64,000 nucleotides of DNA, from assembly GCA_022749755.1 (NCBI GenBank), contig JAGQDM010000070.1, positions 2,517,189-2,581,188 on the forward strand, read 5' to 3'. Below the pieces are notes generated by a model, which was not told where the DNA came from, did not search any database, and saw only the letters and a program-made list of their open reading frames with translations. Both the position numbers and the translations under genes were made by a program. Below, piece after piece: positions 1 through 11,192 of this stretch; position 1 is the first letter of the stretch; every line of letters begins with the position of its first letter. The stretch comes from Azadirachta indica (lineage: Eukaryota; Streptophyta; Magnoliopsida; Sapindales; Meliaceae).

Positions 1-1451
1 TTCTCCAGGGTTTTTTGATAGAGTGAAGTTTTGTTTTCTGAATTTGATTCTATTGATCTCGACGCTTTGCTTAGCTACCCTCGAATGCACCAAAGGGCTT
101 CAGCCTCAATTCCAAGACGACATCGGAGACCTTTGGGCATCGCATTACTAGCTGAGACGCTCTTGAACAGCAGATCTAACTTCTTCCCCAAGACCATTCA
201 CCGATAGAACTTTCTCTTCTTAATTGCCTTCCTACAGCTTTGATTCACCCCCGTGGGGGGGGTTCCTTTGCTTCCCTTTTCAATAGAGTTCCGTAGGACA
301 CGGAAAGACCAAAGAAAATCTCTTCTTCTAAAAAAATTAGATCAAAACTGAACCTTAGTAATTGGAATTGTTCTTGAATCAAGGCAAGGGGTTTAGTCTT
401 TTTTCTTTGAGCCGAATTCAAAATTATTCGAATTGTGAAATCGTCAATTACTGTGACATTGGTAAACGGCCCAAAGCAATTTGATTAGAATTCAATACGA
501 GCAAGAAAACCTAACCATATGCTTTGACTTTGACCTCCATTAGGTAAGTCAAAGTAGTCGTCCATCTGACGTGCCATGCCACGGGACGGAACTTGTGTGC
601 TTTATCCAATCCAGCCCAGGGACAAGGAAGAATCGATCTAACGAATTCTCTTTCCTAAGCCCGGCATTCAAGAGAGAAAAAGGTATTCTAGAAATGAAAC
701 CTTGAAAGGGCTACGCCCCGAATATGCCCAAAGGGGGGGTCGGTCCATAAGAGAATAGAGAACGTCCTAAATAGAGCCAGCTTTTAGCTTCCTCATCAAC
801 CTCAGGTTACGCCCCACTCAATTCGTATTCTTCGCTCAAGCACTCAACAGCCTGTTCTTCGGATTTTATGAAAAAAGCAAGCTTCTTCAGTCAGCAAGCT
901 TTAAGGCCGTTTAGAGGGGCAAGAGCAAGCTTTGTATTAGCTACTATAGCCATACATATCTATATCCAGGGATATAAGATTGCGACGTGAGTGAGGAGCA
1001 AGACTGAATCCTTATCTATAGCTATAGACGGAAAAAAAAAAAAAAAAAACTGGCAATCAAAAAACACACTCTTTGTACCTGATCAGTAGGCAAGCAGTCT
1101 CGTAATCGTCTGTTATAGGAGTGGCAGCTTTGTGTCGGGGAGAGGGACAAGCGTCAGCGGTGCTATGTGCTATGTGGATGAATGAGATGCGATGCGCGTC
1201 AATCACCAGCTTCTTAGGCTTGAGAAGAAAACATATCCTAAGTTGGCCTTTCCTCAGGGCCGTAAGCGGATGTACAAGGAGCGAACGCGAAGGGCACTCG
1301 GGCTCGTTCTCTCCACTCGCAGGCTCGCTCTTTCCGCCTCGCCTCTATCACAACAAGGGGTTACGAGAGCGGGTTGCTTGCTTAGTCCGTTTGCTAATAC
1401 GAGTGACTGTTTCGGTTGCAGTGAATTTTTTTTTTTTTTCGGGAACAGAAT
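1..1451. other. No recognised gene (arm 1, left end)
   Basis: I recognise no gene here. The stretch holds an 18-nt A tract at 1032-1049 and a G run near 255-262, both differing in length from the arm 2 copy. At about 467-476 the two arms differ by a multi-base substitution. Confidence 0.6.
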
Positions 1452-1533
1452 CACGCTCTGTAGGATTTGAACCGTAGACATCGAGTTTTGGAGACCCACG
1501 TTCTACCGAACTACCGAACTGAACTAAGAGCGC
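1452..1533 (-). pseudogene. trnW: trnW(CCA)-like plastid-derived sequence, defective (arm 1)
   Basis: The minus strand matches plastid-type tRNA-Trp: the acceptor arm starts GCGCTCT and pairs with AGAGCGT, followed by discriminator G. The anticodon loop is CTCCAAA, giving anticodon CCA. In this arm an 8-nt tandem duplication (CTACCGAA on the plus strand) lies in the D-loop region, giving 82 instead of 74 nt. The 5' half of the T stem reads TACGG where GTAGG is expected opposite CCTAC, so three of five T-stem pairs are lost. That change is in both arms and is therefore probably real. I infer a non-functional paralogue, the second and better trnW copy lying at 7856-7931. Confidence 0.8.
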
Positions 1534-4500
1534 TTTCTTACGACAGGAGATACAGCGAGGAAGGATGAGTACCCAATCGTCAGCATGCATATAGTCGCAT
1601 TCAACTACAGATTATGTCCGATTTGAATCGATCTTTAATGGATCCCTCGTTACTATGGTGAATGAGCTGGTCGTTGCTTGGGTTTCCCCTTCCTCAGAGT
1701 CAAGCTTGGAGGAATAATCTGGATCGGATCTACCCATTTCGGATGCAGCTTCTACGGATGGAGGTTATTCCCCGCTAGAATGGGATTAGTCGGTGCCAGG
1801 TGGATTTCCATGCTTTGATTGATGGCCAGGAAAGGGAGACATAGTAGGTGGGGATGAAAGATGTTAGTTCGCACTGGCTCGTACCACCTTGAATTGCAGT
1901 CGGCCTTTCAGGCTCGGCGGAGGAAAGGACCAGGGATCACTTCCTTTCATGGGTTCGCCTCCTTGGCTCGTTGATGGCTTTCTTCCTTCCGCCTTTAGAG
2001 AAGGAGTAGAAGGTGGAGTTGAGGACGGAGAGTCAGTCGGAGGGTACTGGAGAGGAAGAAAGGAGTTCAATAGATGCGTGGACTTGAAGAGAGACAAGGA
2101 GAAGCTTAGCTGCTTGGAGCAGGATCACTTGATTGGGAACAATAGAGAGATGCAGAGATAAAGGCTTATATTGCTTGCTTGCCTGGGCCGGGTCAGGAGA
2201 TAGATTTGATGCTTCGTAGCTTCCATCGGATAGAGGAATAGCAAGGGTTCCCCACCTCCCAGTGGAAGTGTTGCTATTTGATTTGTATGTTCAAGCATTG
2301 GATTTCATTAGAGCGAGCCCTGGGATTACTCCTGGAACGTTCAGAGCCTGGGTCTGGTGATGCTGGAAGAGATGGCTTCGGTTCAGCTTCGTTAGCTTGC
2401 AATAGCCGCTAAATACCCGCTTATGTACTTTCAATCTCATATTTAGTCAACGTTACTTTATTTTTCCCCTCAGGAAAGCTACCCCTATTCCGACTTTGAA
2501 CAGGCTTCTTAACGCAAGGGGCGTCTATTGGATTCTTTCGGGCGCATACTTGCGGGACTACCGCTTTTACAACCTTCACTTTGATTTGGATGGAACTTGC
2601 CTATAGAAGGATACTGGCTGGAATCGATATACTGGTTCACCATAAGCCCGTACTGGATGGCGTATTTACTTGACCCGATGCAAGAGCTTTAGCGGGTATT
2701 TAGGGGCGACGGTGAACTGCTCGAGAATCCCCTTGCGGAGGAAGATAACAAAGTGGTTTTGATAAACATCCCCTTTCTAAGCAGTTATTCCCAGTCAAAG
2801 AGTATCCGGTCAACTAGTAAGCGGGTTTGAGAGTAGACGTCGTAAGAGTAGCTTTTCTATCGAACCTAACCTCGCTATTGGAACAGGAATGGGAAAACCG
2901 GACTATCGAAAAAGGGTAATCGCGCTATTGGCTTTGTTGGAGAGCTTCCCACTATCACCGGTCCACATTGAATAGTAAAGGGCGTATTCTAGCTCGGGAC
3001 AACCAATAGGGGCAGTTTTTATGATAACTCTTTGAAGAAAGAAAGGATAGGTTGAGAAGAAGATATGACTCTAGTGAGAGGCGGTGACTTGAGCAAAAGG
3101 AATGACTCGTATGAACAGTATAGTCTGCCAAGTGCATGCTTTCCCTTTGAGGTTTGACTTCTCCCTGGTTTTTCGGGATTGACTTTGATAGGACGATTTT
3201 CTTTTACAGGACAGCCTCACAGGAGCTCTTTCCCGAGCCTTGCTTATACAGTTTAATTACCCCCGACCTAGATAGAAGCGCGTTGAGCTTTTCAGTGCAT
3301 TCCGAAAAAAGAAGCGACAAACTGACTCGATAGGGGCGCTTTTAACGCGCGTTTAGCAAGGACCACAAACACAATCTCGTTAAGAGAAAGAAGTTCCTAA
3401 TGACAACTGATATGTTGAAGCAGGGCGGGACAGGGAGGAGCCTCTGAACAACCTGATGAACCGCGTTAAGTGTGCTTTCTGGCGTCTTTGAGTTTCTGTT
3501 ATGAGCTAGTCATAGTAGGGCAAAGAGTCCTATGCCCTCTATTCTGATGATATGGATTCGACTTGTCGGGTGATTTTGGAAAAGTAAGTTGTCCCTCTTC
3601 GGAGTCAAATTCTGGTTTGGGTGCAGATGATACTGAGACATCGCCTGATGCTGAGGGATCAGGATATTTTGTTTCAAGAGAACCTGGATCCTGATGTTGT
3701 CACACCAGCTTCTTCAATCCTTTGGTTCGGGAAAAGCTGCTTCACGCTCTTGTCTCGGTTGCTTCGCAAGCTTGCTTGTCAGCTTGCTTTGCTCTAAGTT
3801 GACCTCTTACCTTGAAAAGGAAAAAAACCTCGACCTATTCTTACTTTTGAAAGGATATTAAACCCATGCCTTACGGGGCCCCCGTGGATTTGCTAAATAT
3901 TGTCTATGCCTACTTCCTTTCCTTGTATTTGAGAAAGAAAAGTCCAGTGCTTTCTTTCATTGTCTATCTCGCCTAAGGCTTCTGTTTTGGTCGACTCTAC
4001 GGTTGAAACAGTAGGTGGTGCCTAGTCTTTCTAGTTCGGCTTTTGATGCCTTCGTTCAAGACTCACACTCCTTGGCGGACTGGAACTTTGTTGGAAAACT
4101 CAAAAGCTCTGGCTCGAGCTACGCTATGGCCAGCGGCATTTGCTTGCCCAGTTGCTTCTGATTTGACTTATTCTTATGGCTATAGACCATATCCACACCC
4201 TTCTTGAAAGGGGAGGAATTCTTCTCCCACTCGCCACCCTTCCTTGTGCGCGGCATTGCGTGAGGGCGTTTGACGCGCCACACCAGCTCTTCCTTCCCCA
4301 CCCTCCGAAGTTACCCGTGAATCTACCCTTCAGATCTTACCACCGAACTGACCTTCCGCGCTCTTCGAAACCTCGACGGAATGGTAGTTTTCAATCTCGT
4401 TTGAGTAGGTGAGAAGTATCAGGCTTTCATCCGATTTGTTGTGGATTGGATGATGGATAAACCAGCAAGTAGGGTCTTGCCTAGGTTGAACATGCAACTA

Positions 4501-7500
4501 AAGGGCATAGCTATGTAAAACACAAGGTTTGCTCCAGCCGGAAGGATGGTCCCAAACCCGTTTGACCTACCGTTAGCTTTGCTAAAGCAGTACTCCCAAG
4601 GTAAGGGCAGGTGGCATAGCGCAGCCCTCACCGATGTGAGTGACTGGACACCACATCTCGACCAGCTCGTCCCAACGGAGCGAAGGCCTCCTCAGCGCGA
4701 AATCCTGACATGAATACAAACAATTTGGTGGGTATTTCAGAGGAGCCAAAAGGCGCTCTCTATGAAATCCTATGGTCATGTCTTTATCCTAAGGGCTATA
4801 GAACTATCTCTGGCAAGCATTAAGCCGTCGAACTACCGACTCTATAAGCTTCTACGTGCTATATTCTCTTCGCCTAACACATTCAACTACCTTTTCTTGC
4901 AACGAGTCCGACTGCTGCTCTAATACAATCTGTTTAGGGTCTCTTTTTATGCGGCTCCCCCTCCTGGGAGGTAATTACCGTTAGCGTACAGCACCCCTCG
5001 TAAGCAACTCTATACCCCCTAACGGGGTAGCCCCTCCGGCGCGCACAACAACCAATACACTCTACAAGATGAGCGAGGAAATCCCCTAATGTTGAAGATC
5101 ACTGAAGGAATGAAAGCAAATTTCTTAGTACTCAGGGGAAGGGGAAGGAGATATGTAATATCGCAGCTAAGCCGCTGTGTTTTAAGCTGAATGAGAAAGA
5201 GAGTCAAGCGATGCTACGAAGTAATACACACCACTCCATTTTGAATCTAAGGCCACGCCAGGAGCAAAGAAACTTCTTGTTGTTCCGGTCCTAGGATTGG
5301 CTTGAGAAAGCTCGACTAGAACAAAGAGGAGAGAAAGAAATGGAGTTTTAAAGGAGCTCTAGTCAGAAGAGAAGTAGGGTTCAGCTCAGGCTCTGTCCCC
5401 GGTGCCAAGGGGCTTCTAGAGCACTATTTAATATAGTTTGGAAGGCTCCCACGGGATTCGTGTTCTAGTGTCTTCGGTAAGAGTAAGACCTCCCGACGAC
5501 GAGCTCCACCCTTTCGGTGTTGGTTAGCGAATAGATATCTTTTCCTTTGAAAAGATTTGAACGGGGACATTCAAGATAGAAGAAATGCGAATAAGAAGCT
5601 TTCGCCCTGAAACTCTTCCAATTGGCTATTGACCTACGACGAGCTAGTGTTAGGGGGTAAGGTCGGTCTGAAAAGACCATTTGGACGAAAGCGGGAAAGC
5701 CGAATTCCATTCTCACAGATTAACCCTTTCCTTTCTATCTAGTAGTGAATCGCCTTTGACATAGGTCACGAGCGGAGTGAAGCAAATGGTTCTTTCTGAG
5801 TTGGTTAGTGAATATCTACCCTTTCGGTTGTGCTTTTATGGCTCTACCCAGTCCTGCCCGATGGTAGCGAAGGGACTCACTTGGAAGAGGCCCATGCGGC
5901 ACCCTTTTCTTTGTTGTTTAGTGACTAGACTAATGTTGTTAACGACGAAAAGGATTCGCACTGATTACAACTACTGGAGTTCAGAAGCGGAAGGAGCGGA
6001 AAAGCATAACTTTAGTACTTCTAAGCGGGACAGCTGATAGTCGACCAAGGCCGTTAACGACACTGACGACGATAAGGAAAACCTGCTTCCCGAACGAGTT
6101 ATATATAATATCCTGCTGTTCAAGCCAGAGAAGAAGCTGTTCAAGCTATTGAAGAAGAGTCAATTCAATGCTAGCATATATTATATCCCTCAGACCCTCC
6201 ATTGGGTAAAGCCATGATAGGCTCCGGCCCGTCCATCAATAGATGTCCGGTTGTGTAATCCAAGAGTTGTGTGTATGTACGTAGCGCAGCGGCATAACTT
6301 GCTGACTCGTCCCTTCCTTTTGGACTTGGTCCTGCAGTAGTAGAACCAAGTTCACCCTTCTTTATTTAGTATATCAAATCCAAGAGGCTAAGTTAAGAAA
6401 TGGAAGAAGAAGAAGTGAAATAGAGTAGAGGCAATTATGGTTGTTGTACCCACCAGGCAGACAGAAACCTTTTCGATTGAGACCACTGTCTGTTGATTAT
6501 TTGAATAGCCCGATCTGGAACGAAATGAATATTGTGATTTCATTTTTCCCTCTCTGGAGGAGTTCTTGTAGTTCTTGTATTGCAGAAAGAATATTGATAT
6601 GAAGAGATTACTAATGCTTGGTGCTCCTTACCCTATTCACAGTTGTAGAAGGAGGTCTTTGCTCCACGATATCGTGGTGAATGGCTGCTTTTTCCTCAGA
6701 AATAGAGGGCTTTGGTCAAAGAAAAGGCACAAAATGGGTAACCAAACTCGATGAATCTATTAGCCATGGAAGGGCTTCAAAAAGGACTTGGATCCATATA
6801 AAAGTCAAAAGCGAAGGAGCGGCTGTGATGAACCTGAGCCCAGGTGCCCCAATAAGCGTCAGCTTAACTAAATGGCAATAACTCGGCTGATACAATAACA
6901 AGTGGTTCGAGCTCAATTCAGTAGCTGGGATACTTCCATCATCCAACTTAATGCTATCGATCTAGGTCCTTCCATCCATTTTATACGAAAATGGAAAGTC
7001 TCTCCATAATGTCGTAGTTCAATCCATTTCATCGGAAAAGGAGAAAATGCCCACTCTCCGGTTGTACCAACCTCCGCCAGCTTGCAGCCCAAACGGATAG
7101 CCTACCAAACCCTTTTCCATTGGACTGATCGCTATCACCTTCCTCTGACCGAAATGTGTCACTCACTGATCAGCAGTACTACTAGTTAGCGGGATTCACG
7201 GCTCTGCTGCCCGTGATTCCTTTATTTGAACTTGAACCTAAAGCTTTGTTACGGAATCCTCTTTTTAACAGATCTTCAATCGAAATTAGTCCGACAGTTA
7301 CAGCCTTTCACATTCAGTTACATCAACTTCAGAAGGAGAAAGGGGTCAAGGGACCCTCCCGAGCTTCATATTGATGGGAATGACTTCCTTCTTATTGGAT
7401 TTAGATTGAACGTGTCTCATTCTTAATTGTCCTTCAGGTTTATGAAGAAAAAAGAAAAGATTCTTTCATGAGAGTTCCCTTCTTTCTCTCGAATGCTCCT

Positions 7501-7855
7501 TTTGGTATCTTTAGAGTCCATCAAGGATTATTCAAGTCTTCTGATATGCATTCAATACAATACATTAAATACATATTTAAAGACTTCGGTGGTCTTTGAA
7601 AGTTCCCTTTCTTCATCTTCTGTCTCTTCATTCTCCTAGAGGTTCTATGTTGATTGATTCGGGTTTTTTCATTCAACACTCCCGGTTTCCATTTTCAATA
7701 GCAATAGCAAGTCGAGTCCGTCATGCATATCGCTACAACGCCTATCATAAAAAAAAAACAACTGGATCAGGCACTCCTCGTGCGACTGGTATGACTACCG
7801 AGCCTGGGAACAAGGTCAAGTCTCGAGAGATTCTTTTTCACATGCAGTTCGGAAT
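1534..7855. other. 6.3 kb without a recognised gene (arm 1)
   Basis: Only short ORFs under about 90 codons occur, none of which I recognise, and several are changed by indels in the other arm. The stretch contains a 21-nt tandem repeat at 6116-6157, a 14-bp perfect palindrome at 6664-6677, and a segment at 3689-3720 whose two halves recur in swapped order at 61905-61934. It is typical plant mitochondrial intergenic DNA. Confidence 0.6.
6116..6157 (+). repeat. 21-nt imperfect tandem repeat (arm 1)
   Basis: Two adjacent 21-nt units, each starting CTGTTCAAGC and ending GAAGAAG, with a few differences between. The same pair is present in arm 2 at 46004-46045, so it predates the arm differences. 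Confidence 0.85.
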
Positions 7856-7931
7856 CACGTTCTGTAGGACTCGAACCTACGACATTGGGTTTTTTGGAGA
7901 CCCACGTTCTACCACACTGAACTAAGGGCGT
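7856..7931 (-). tRNA. trnW: tRNA-Trp(CCA), plastid-derived, acceptor stem with two C-A mismatches (arm 1)
   Basis: The minus strand folds as tRNA-Trp: D stem GTTC/GAAC, anticodon stem TGGGT/ACCCA around loop CTCCAAA, and T stem GTAGG/CCTAC around TTCGAGT. The acceptor strands are ACGCCCT and AGAACGT, so pairs 4-69 and 5-68 are C-A mismatches. C-to-U editing of both cytosines would restore them; editing of acceptor C-A mismatches is known for plant mitochondrial tRNA-Phe. This arm has two extra T in the anticodon region compared with arm 2, giving 76 nt instead of 74, most likely a homopolymer error. Overall similarity is to plastid trnW-CCA, a common plastid-derived mitochondrial tRNA in angiosperms. 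Confidence 0.85.
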
Positions 7932-8462
7932 CAAGGTCGGGGCAAACTCACGCACTGGCGTCGAGCCTGTAAACTTCCTCTCCCTTTGGCCGAATGCGGC
8001 ACGCCGCCTTTCTTGTGCGATCTTGGCTCTTTCATTTTCCGGTTTTTTTTTATTTAGAATAATGGAACGAATCCCTTATTGAAATTTCTGATACCTACAG
8101 GAGAAGAAAGATCAAGAGCGATTATAAATTGAACATATAATATAGTAGAGAATCCTTTCTTTTCTCTTTATATACTTGTAGGAGAAGAAAGATGGTATGT
8201 AACGAAGGTCCCTATCAATGAATCAGGTGTTCACATTAAAGTAGAGGTTGTTTCGGATTAGGTCTTTCATCGAGATTGGGTTGGTGTTTAGTGCCGTGGG
8301 TACAAGATCGAAAAGATAGCATTGCTACAAAGGTCAGTGCACAATGAGATTGGAAATTCCATTCCGTAAGTAACTTAGTGAGTGCTTTCGTTGGGAAAAA
8401 GAAAATGAAATACGAACAACCGCGCTGGTCGTAATAAATCGACATCTACTTTCATCCTTCCC
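7932..8462. other. Upstream region of the nad4L cluster (arm 1)
   Basis: No recognised gene. It contains a 14-nt direct repeat, AGGAGAAGAAAGAT, near 8099 and 8180 and an A/T-rich stretch around 8120-8170. This is where a promoter for the downstream cluster could lie, but I could not identify a convincing plant mitochondrial promoter motif. Confidence 0.5.
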
Positions 8463-8816
8463 ATGAACCCACAAATTCTGCTCGACTTTTTGCTTAGTTT
8501 AAGTCAGAACCCGGCTGACGCTTTCCCTCTTGCTATATGGATCGGCGCCGCTTTTAATATGGCGCGGCGGCGCATTGCTCCCACAACGTATCAAAGTGAA
8601 GTAAAGCAATGTTTGGAGGATTCGGTCAAACAACATATCGCTACGAATTACCTCGAACCATTGTTCCAGGCAAATAAGATTTTTATTAGACCGGGGAAGA
8701 ATGCATCGGATGTTTTGGATCTAATGGTATTACATGCCACCCAAAGCTCTCACCGGGAGGATAATTTGGATTTTTCAACACTGGACTATGTTTCCCAAAT
8801 TGATTCAAGTTTCTAA
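8463..8816 (+). CDS. Unidentified 117-codon ORF upstream of nad4L (arm 1)
   Basis: ATG-started ORF of 117 aa, ending about 120 nt before the nad4L start and on the same strand, so probably part of the same transcript. I do not recognise the family. The N-terminal third is moderately hydrophobic (around the motif AFPLAIWIGAAF). The rest is hydrophilic, with the segment QHIATNYLEPLFQANK. Arm 2 keeps the frame open and differs only by two extra codons (Leu-Ser) near residue 13. Staying open while neighbouring conserved genes pick up frameshifts is mild evidence that the frame is real. It could be a lineage-specific mitochondrial ORF or captured foreign sequence. Confidence 0.5.
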   Translation: MNPQILLDFLLSLSQNPADAFPLAIWIGAAFNMARRRIAPTTYQSEVKQCLEDSVKQHIATNYLEPLFQANKIFIRPGKNASDVLDLMVLHATQSSHREDNLDFSTLDYVSQIDSSF

Positions 8817-8936
8817 AGTATGGGACCGAATAGTCCATTTTTTATTGAATCCGTAGATCTTGCAATTAGATAAAATAGTGAAATAAACATTTGGATTTCT
8901 AACATTTGAATTTCTCTTACATTCCACGTTCCCGAA

Positions 8937-9258
8937 ACGGATCCTATCAAATATTTCACATTTTCTATGATTATCTCTATTTTAGGTATTCGGGGAATCC
9001 TCCTTAATAGACGAAATATTCCTATTATGTCAATTCCATTGAATCAATGAATTGAATCAATGAATTTTATTAGCTGTGAATTCGAATTTTTTTTGGTATT
9101 TTCCGTTTTTTTCGGATGATATGATGGGTCAATCATTTGCTTCATTGGTTCCAACGGTGGCAGCTGCGGAATCTGCTATTGGGTTAGCCATTTTCGTTAT
9201 TACTTTCCGAGTCCGAGGGACTATTGCTGTAGAATTTATTAATAGCATTCAAGGTTAA
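8937..9258 (+). CDS. nad4L: NADH dehydrogenase subunit 4L (complex I), frame broken in arm 1
   Basis: Encodes the small membrane subunit ND4L of respiratory complex I in the inner membrane. From the ACG at 8937 the frame runs [19 protein letters not shown] and then [10 protein letters not shown]; the C-terminal part has MMGQ and then [19 protein letters not shown], all typical of plant nad4L. ACG is the known start in many angiosperms, edited to AUG. In this arm a tandem duplication of about 13 nt near 9035-9062 breaks the frame (322 nt instead of 303). The 5' part is correct here but shifted in arm 2, so a full frame exists only by comparing arms. The DNA keeps unedited-type residues (for example the serines in VNSNF and [10 protein letters not shown]), so many C-to-U editing sites remain. 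atp4 follows after 178 nt. Confidence 0.92.
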
Positions 9259-9436
9259 ACATGACTCCTAGAGAATTACCAAAATACGAAGTTCTCTTCT
9301 CCTTTCGTTCTCTTTTTTTCTTTTTGTTGGTTGGCAGGGTCAGGGCCTTTCTCGCTGGGCGAGCGCATCCGATTCGAAAGTCCTTTCCTAAACCACTTCC
9401 CGTTCCGTTGCTGAAAGATAGAGATAAGCTTTCTAA

Positions 9437-10033
9437 ATGAGATTGAGTTCCACGAATATGCAGGCTAGAAAGATGTTATTTGCTGCTATTCTATCTATTT
9501 GTGCATTAAGTTCGAAGAAGATCTTAATCTATAATGAAGAAATGATAGTAGCTTGTTGTTTTTTTTAGGCTTTTTTTATTATATTCAGTCGGAAGAGTTT
9601 AGGTAAGACTTTCAAAGTGACTCTCGACGGGAGAATCCAGGCTATTCAGGAAGAATTGCAGCAATTCCTCAATCCTAACGAAGTAGTTCTTCTGGAATCC
9701 AATGAACAACAACGATTACTTAGGAGCAGCTTTTGTGGCACCGTACTAGAATCATTACCAATGGCACGCTGTGCGCCTAAGTGCGAAAAGACAGTGCAAG
9801 CTTTGTTATGCCGAAACCTAAATGTTAAGTTAGCAACACTTCTAAATGCCATTTCTTCCCGCCGCATCCGTCTTCAAGACGATCTAGTCACAGGTTTTCA
9901 CTTCTCAGTGAGTGAAAGATTTGTCCCCGGGTGTACGCTGAAAGCTTCTATAGTAGAACTCATTCGAGAGGGCTTGGTGGTCTTAAGAAGGGTTCGGGTG
10001 GGGGGTTCTCTTAAAAAGAAAGAAGACGAATAG
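9437..10033 (+). CDS. atp4: ATP synthase Fo subunit b (atp4/orf25), frameshifted in arm 1
   Basis: Encodes the plant mitochondrial subunit b-type protein of ATP synthase, the peripheral stalk. The start is the ATG at 9437 (MRLSSTNMQARKMLFA), the usual atp4 start. In this arm extra T residues around 9560-9585 break the frame, and about 6 nt are missing near 9731 compared with arm 2. From 9617 the frame is open again (TLDGRIQAIQEELQQF...) to the TAG ending at 10033, after VRVGGSLKKKEDE. Corrected length would be about 200 residues, near the family's 192-198. It follows nad4L, a common angiosperm cluster. A Ty3/gypsy relic starts about 30 nt downstream. Confidence 0.92.
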
Positions 10034-10063
10034 AATCTAATTCATGTTCATGCTGCCAGAATA

Positions 10064-11192
10064 GCGGATCCAATACCAAGACGACTTCTTTCCCAGGAAG
10101 TGCAGCAAGTACTTGAGGAATTTTGGGATATCATGCCCCACGAGTGAGTTGCCAAGTGCCTCCTAGGAGGGCAGTCTACCACAAGATCGAGTTGGAGCCT
10201 GGAGCCAAACCCCTTACCAACTATTTAGACTGGGGCTGGGTTTAGCAGATGGCCCCCCAACTAGCTATCTATTATTAGTTAAGGGGATTGGTTGAGCTCA
10301 GGAATCTATTTCAGGAACTCGTTGAGGCCTATTTATATTCCAGCCTCCAAGGCAGTTTTTTTTCCCTATATTGCTGGGGAAAGGGTTGGGGAGCCCCTGT
10401 TTTATTCCAGAAGAAGCGGGAGCCTTGTGCATTGATTATCGGGCGCTCAAGAAGGTAACCTAACCATCAAGAACAAGTATCCACTTTGATTGCAGACTTC
10501 TTCGCCCTAAAAAAGAAAATAAGCGCGAGATACTTCTCGAAGTTGGATCTACGGTCGGGCTGCACTACTACCAGGTGCGTATCGCGGAAGGAGCGGCCAA
10601 AAGGAGACGAGCCAAAGACGACCTGTGTGACAAGCAAGCAACCTTACTAATAAAGGGGCGTTTGATTGTTGCCTTTTGGACTCACCAATGCCCCTGCCAC
10701 GTTCTGCACCCTCCACAATGAGCTATTCCACCCGTACTTAGATGACTGGTGGTATACTTTGATCGTGGGCTATAGCTATTCGTTAAACGACCACGTTAGC
10801 CACCTCCGGACCGTTTTTTTAAGAAAGAAGAACCTCTATGTAAAGATAAAGAAAGAGAAATGCTCCTTTGGACAGACAGAGATCCTATTCCTAGGGCATT
10901 GGATGGGCATCAGAGCCATCGAGGAGTGAAACCTACCAAGGTGAGTGAGCTAAGATCGTTTTTAGGGCTCGTGAACTATTACCGAAGATTCATCGTAAGT
11001 TACTCTTTGAGGGCTGCTCAACTCAAAAATCTCCTAAAGAAGAACGTACGGACCGATCATGGCACTGCACTGATCGGAAGAGTGTCAAAGAGTTTTTGAG
11101 GACCTAAAGCGGGCAGTGATTGATGACCCCGTATTGCAGTTGCCAGATTACACTAAGCCATTTGAAGTACACACGGATGCGTCAGACTGGCG
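10064..11192 (+). pseudogene. Ty3/gypsy retrotransposon pol relic (arm 1)
   Basis: Three-frame reading gives pieces of a plant Ty3/gypsy polyprotein in order. First is the protease-RT linker (EVQQVLEEFWDIMPHE, then a piece ending RRAVYHKIELEPGAKPL). RT follows: CIDYRALKKVT near 10430, LPFGLTNAPATF near 10668, and the catalytic-type YLDD near 10736. Then come the connection region [15 protein letters not shown] near 10955 and the RNase H entry [17 protein letters not shown] near 11140. Several frameshifts and stops make it non-functional. It begins directly behind atp4. A 28-nt piece of its start (10063-10090) is repeated in inverted orientation at 53672-53699. Confidence 0.88.

Noticed and set aside
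6281..6300. Possible plastid trnP start (TAGCGCAGC motif) near trnW
   Set aside because: Only the short D-arm-like motif matches. No anticodon arm or T arm follows.
6664..6677. 14-bp perfect palindrome CCACGATATCGTGG
   Set aside because: Present in both arms but isolated, with no associated gene or element. Chance is enough to explain it.
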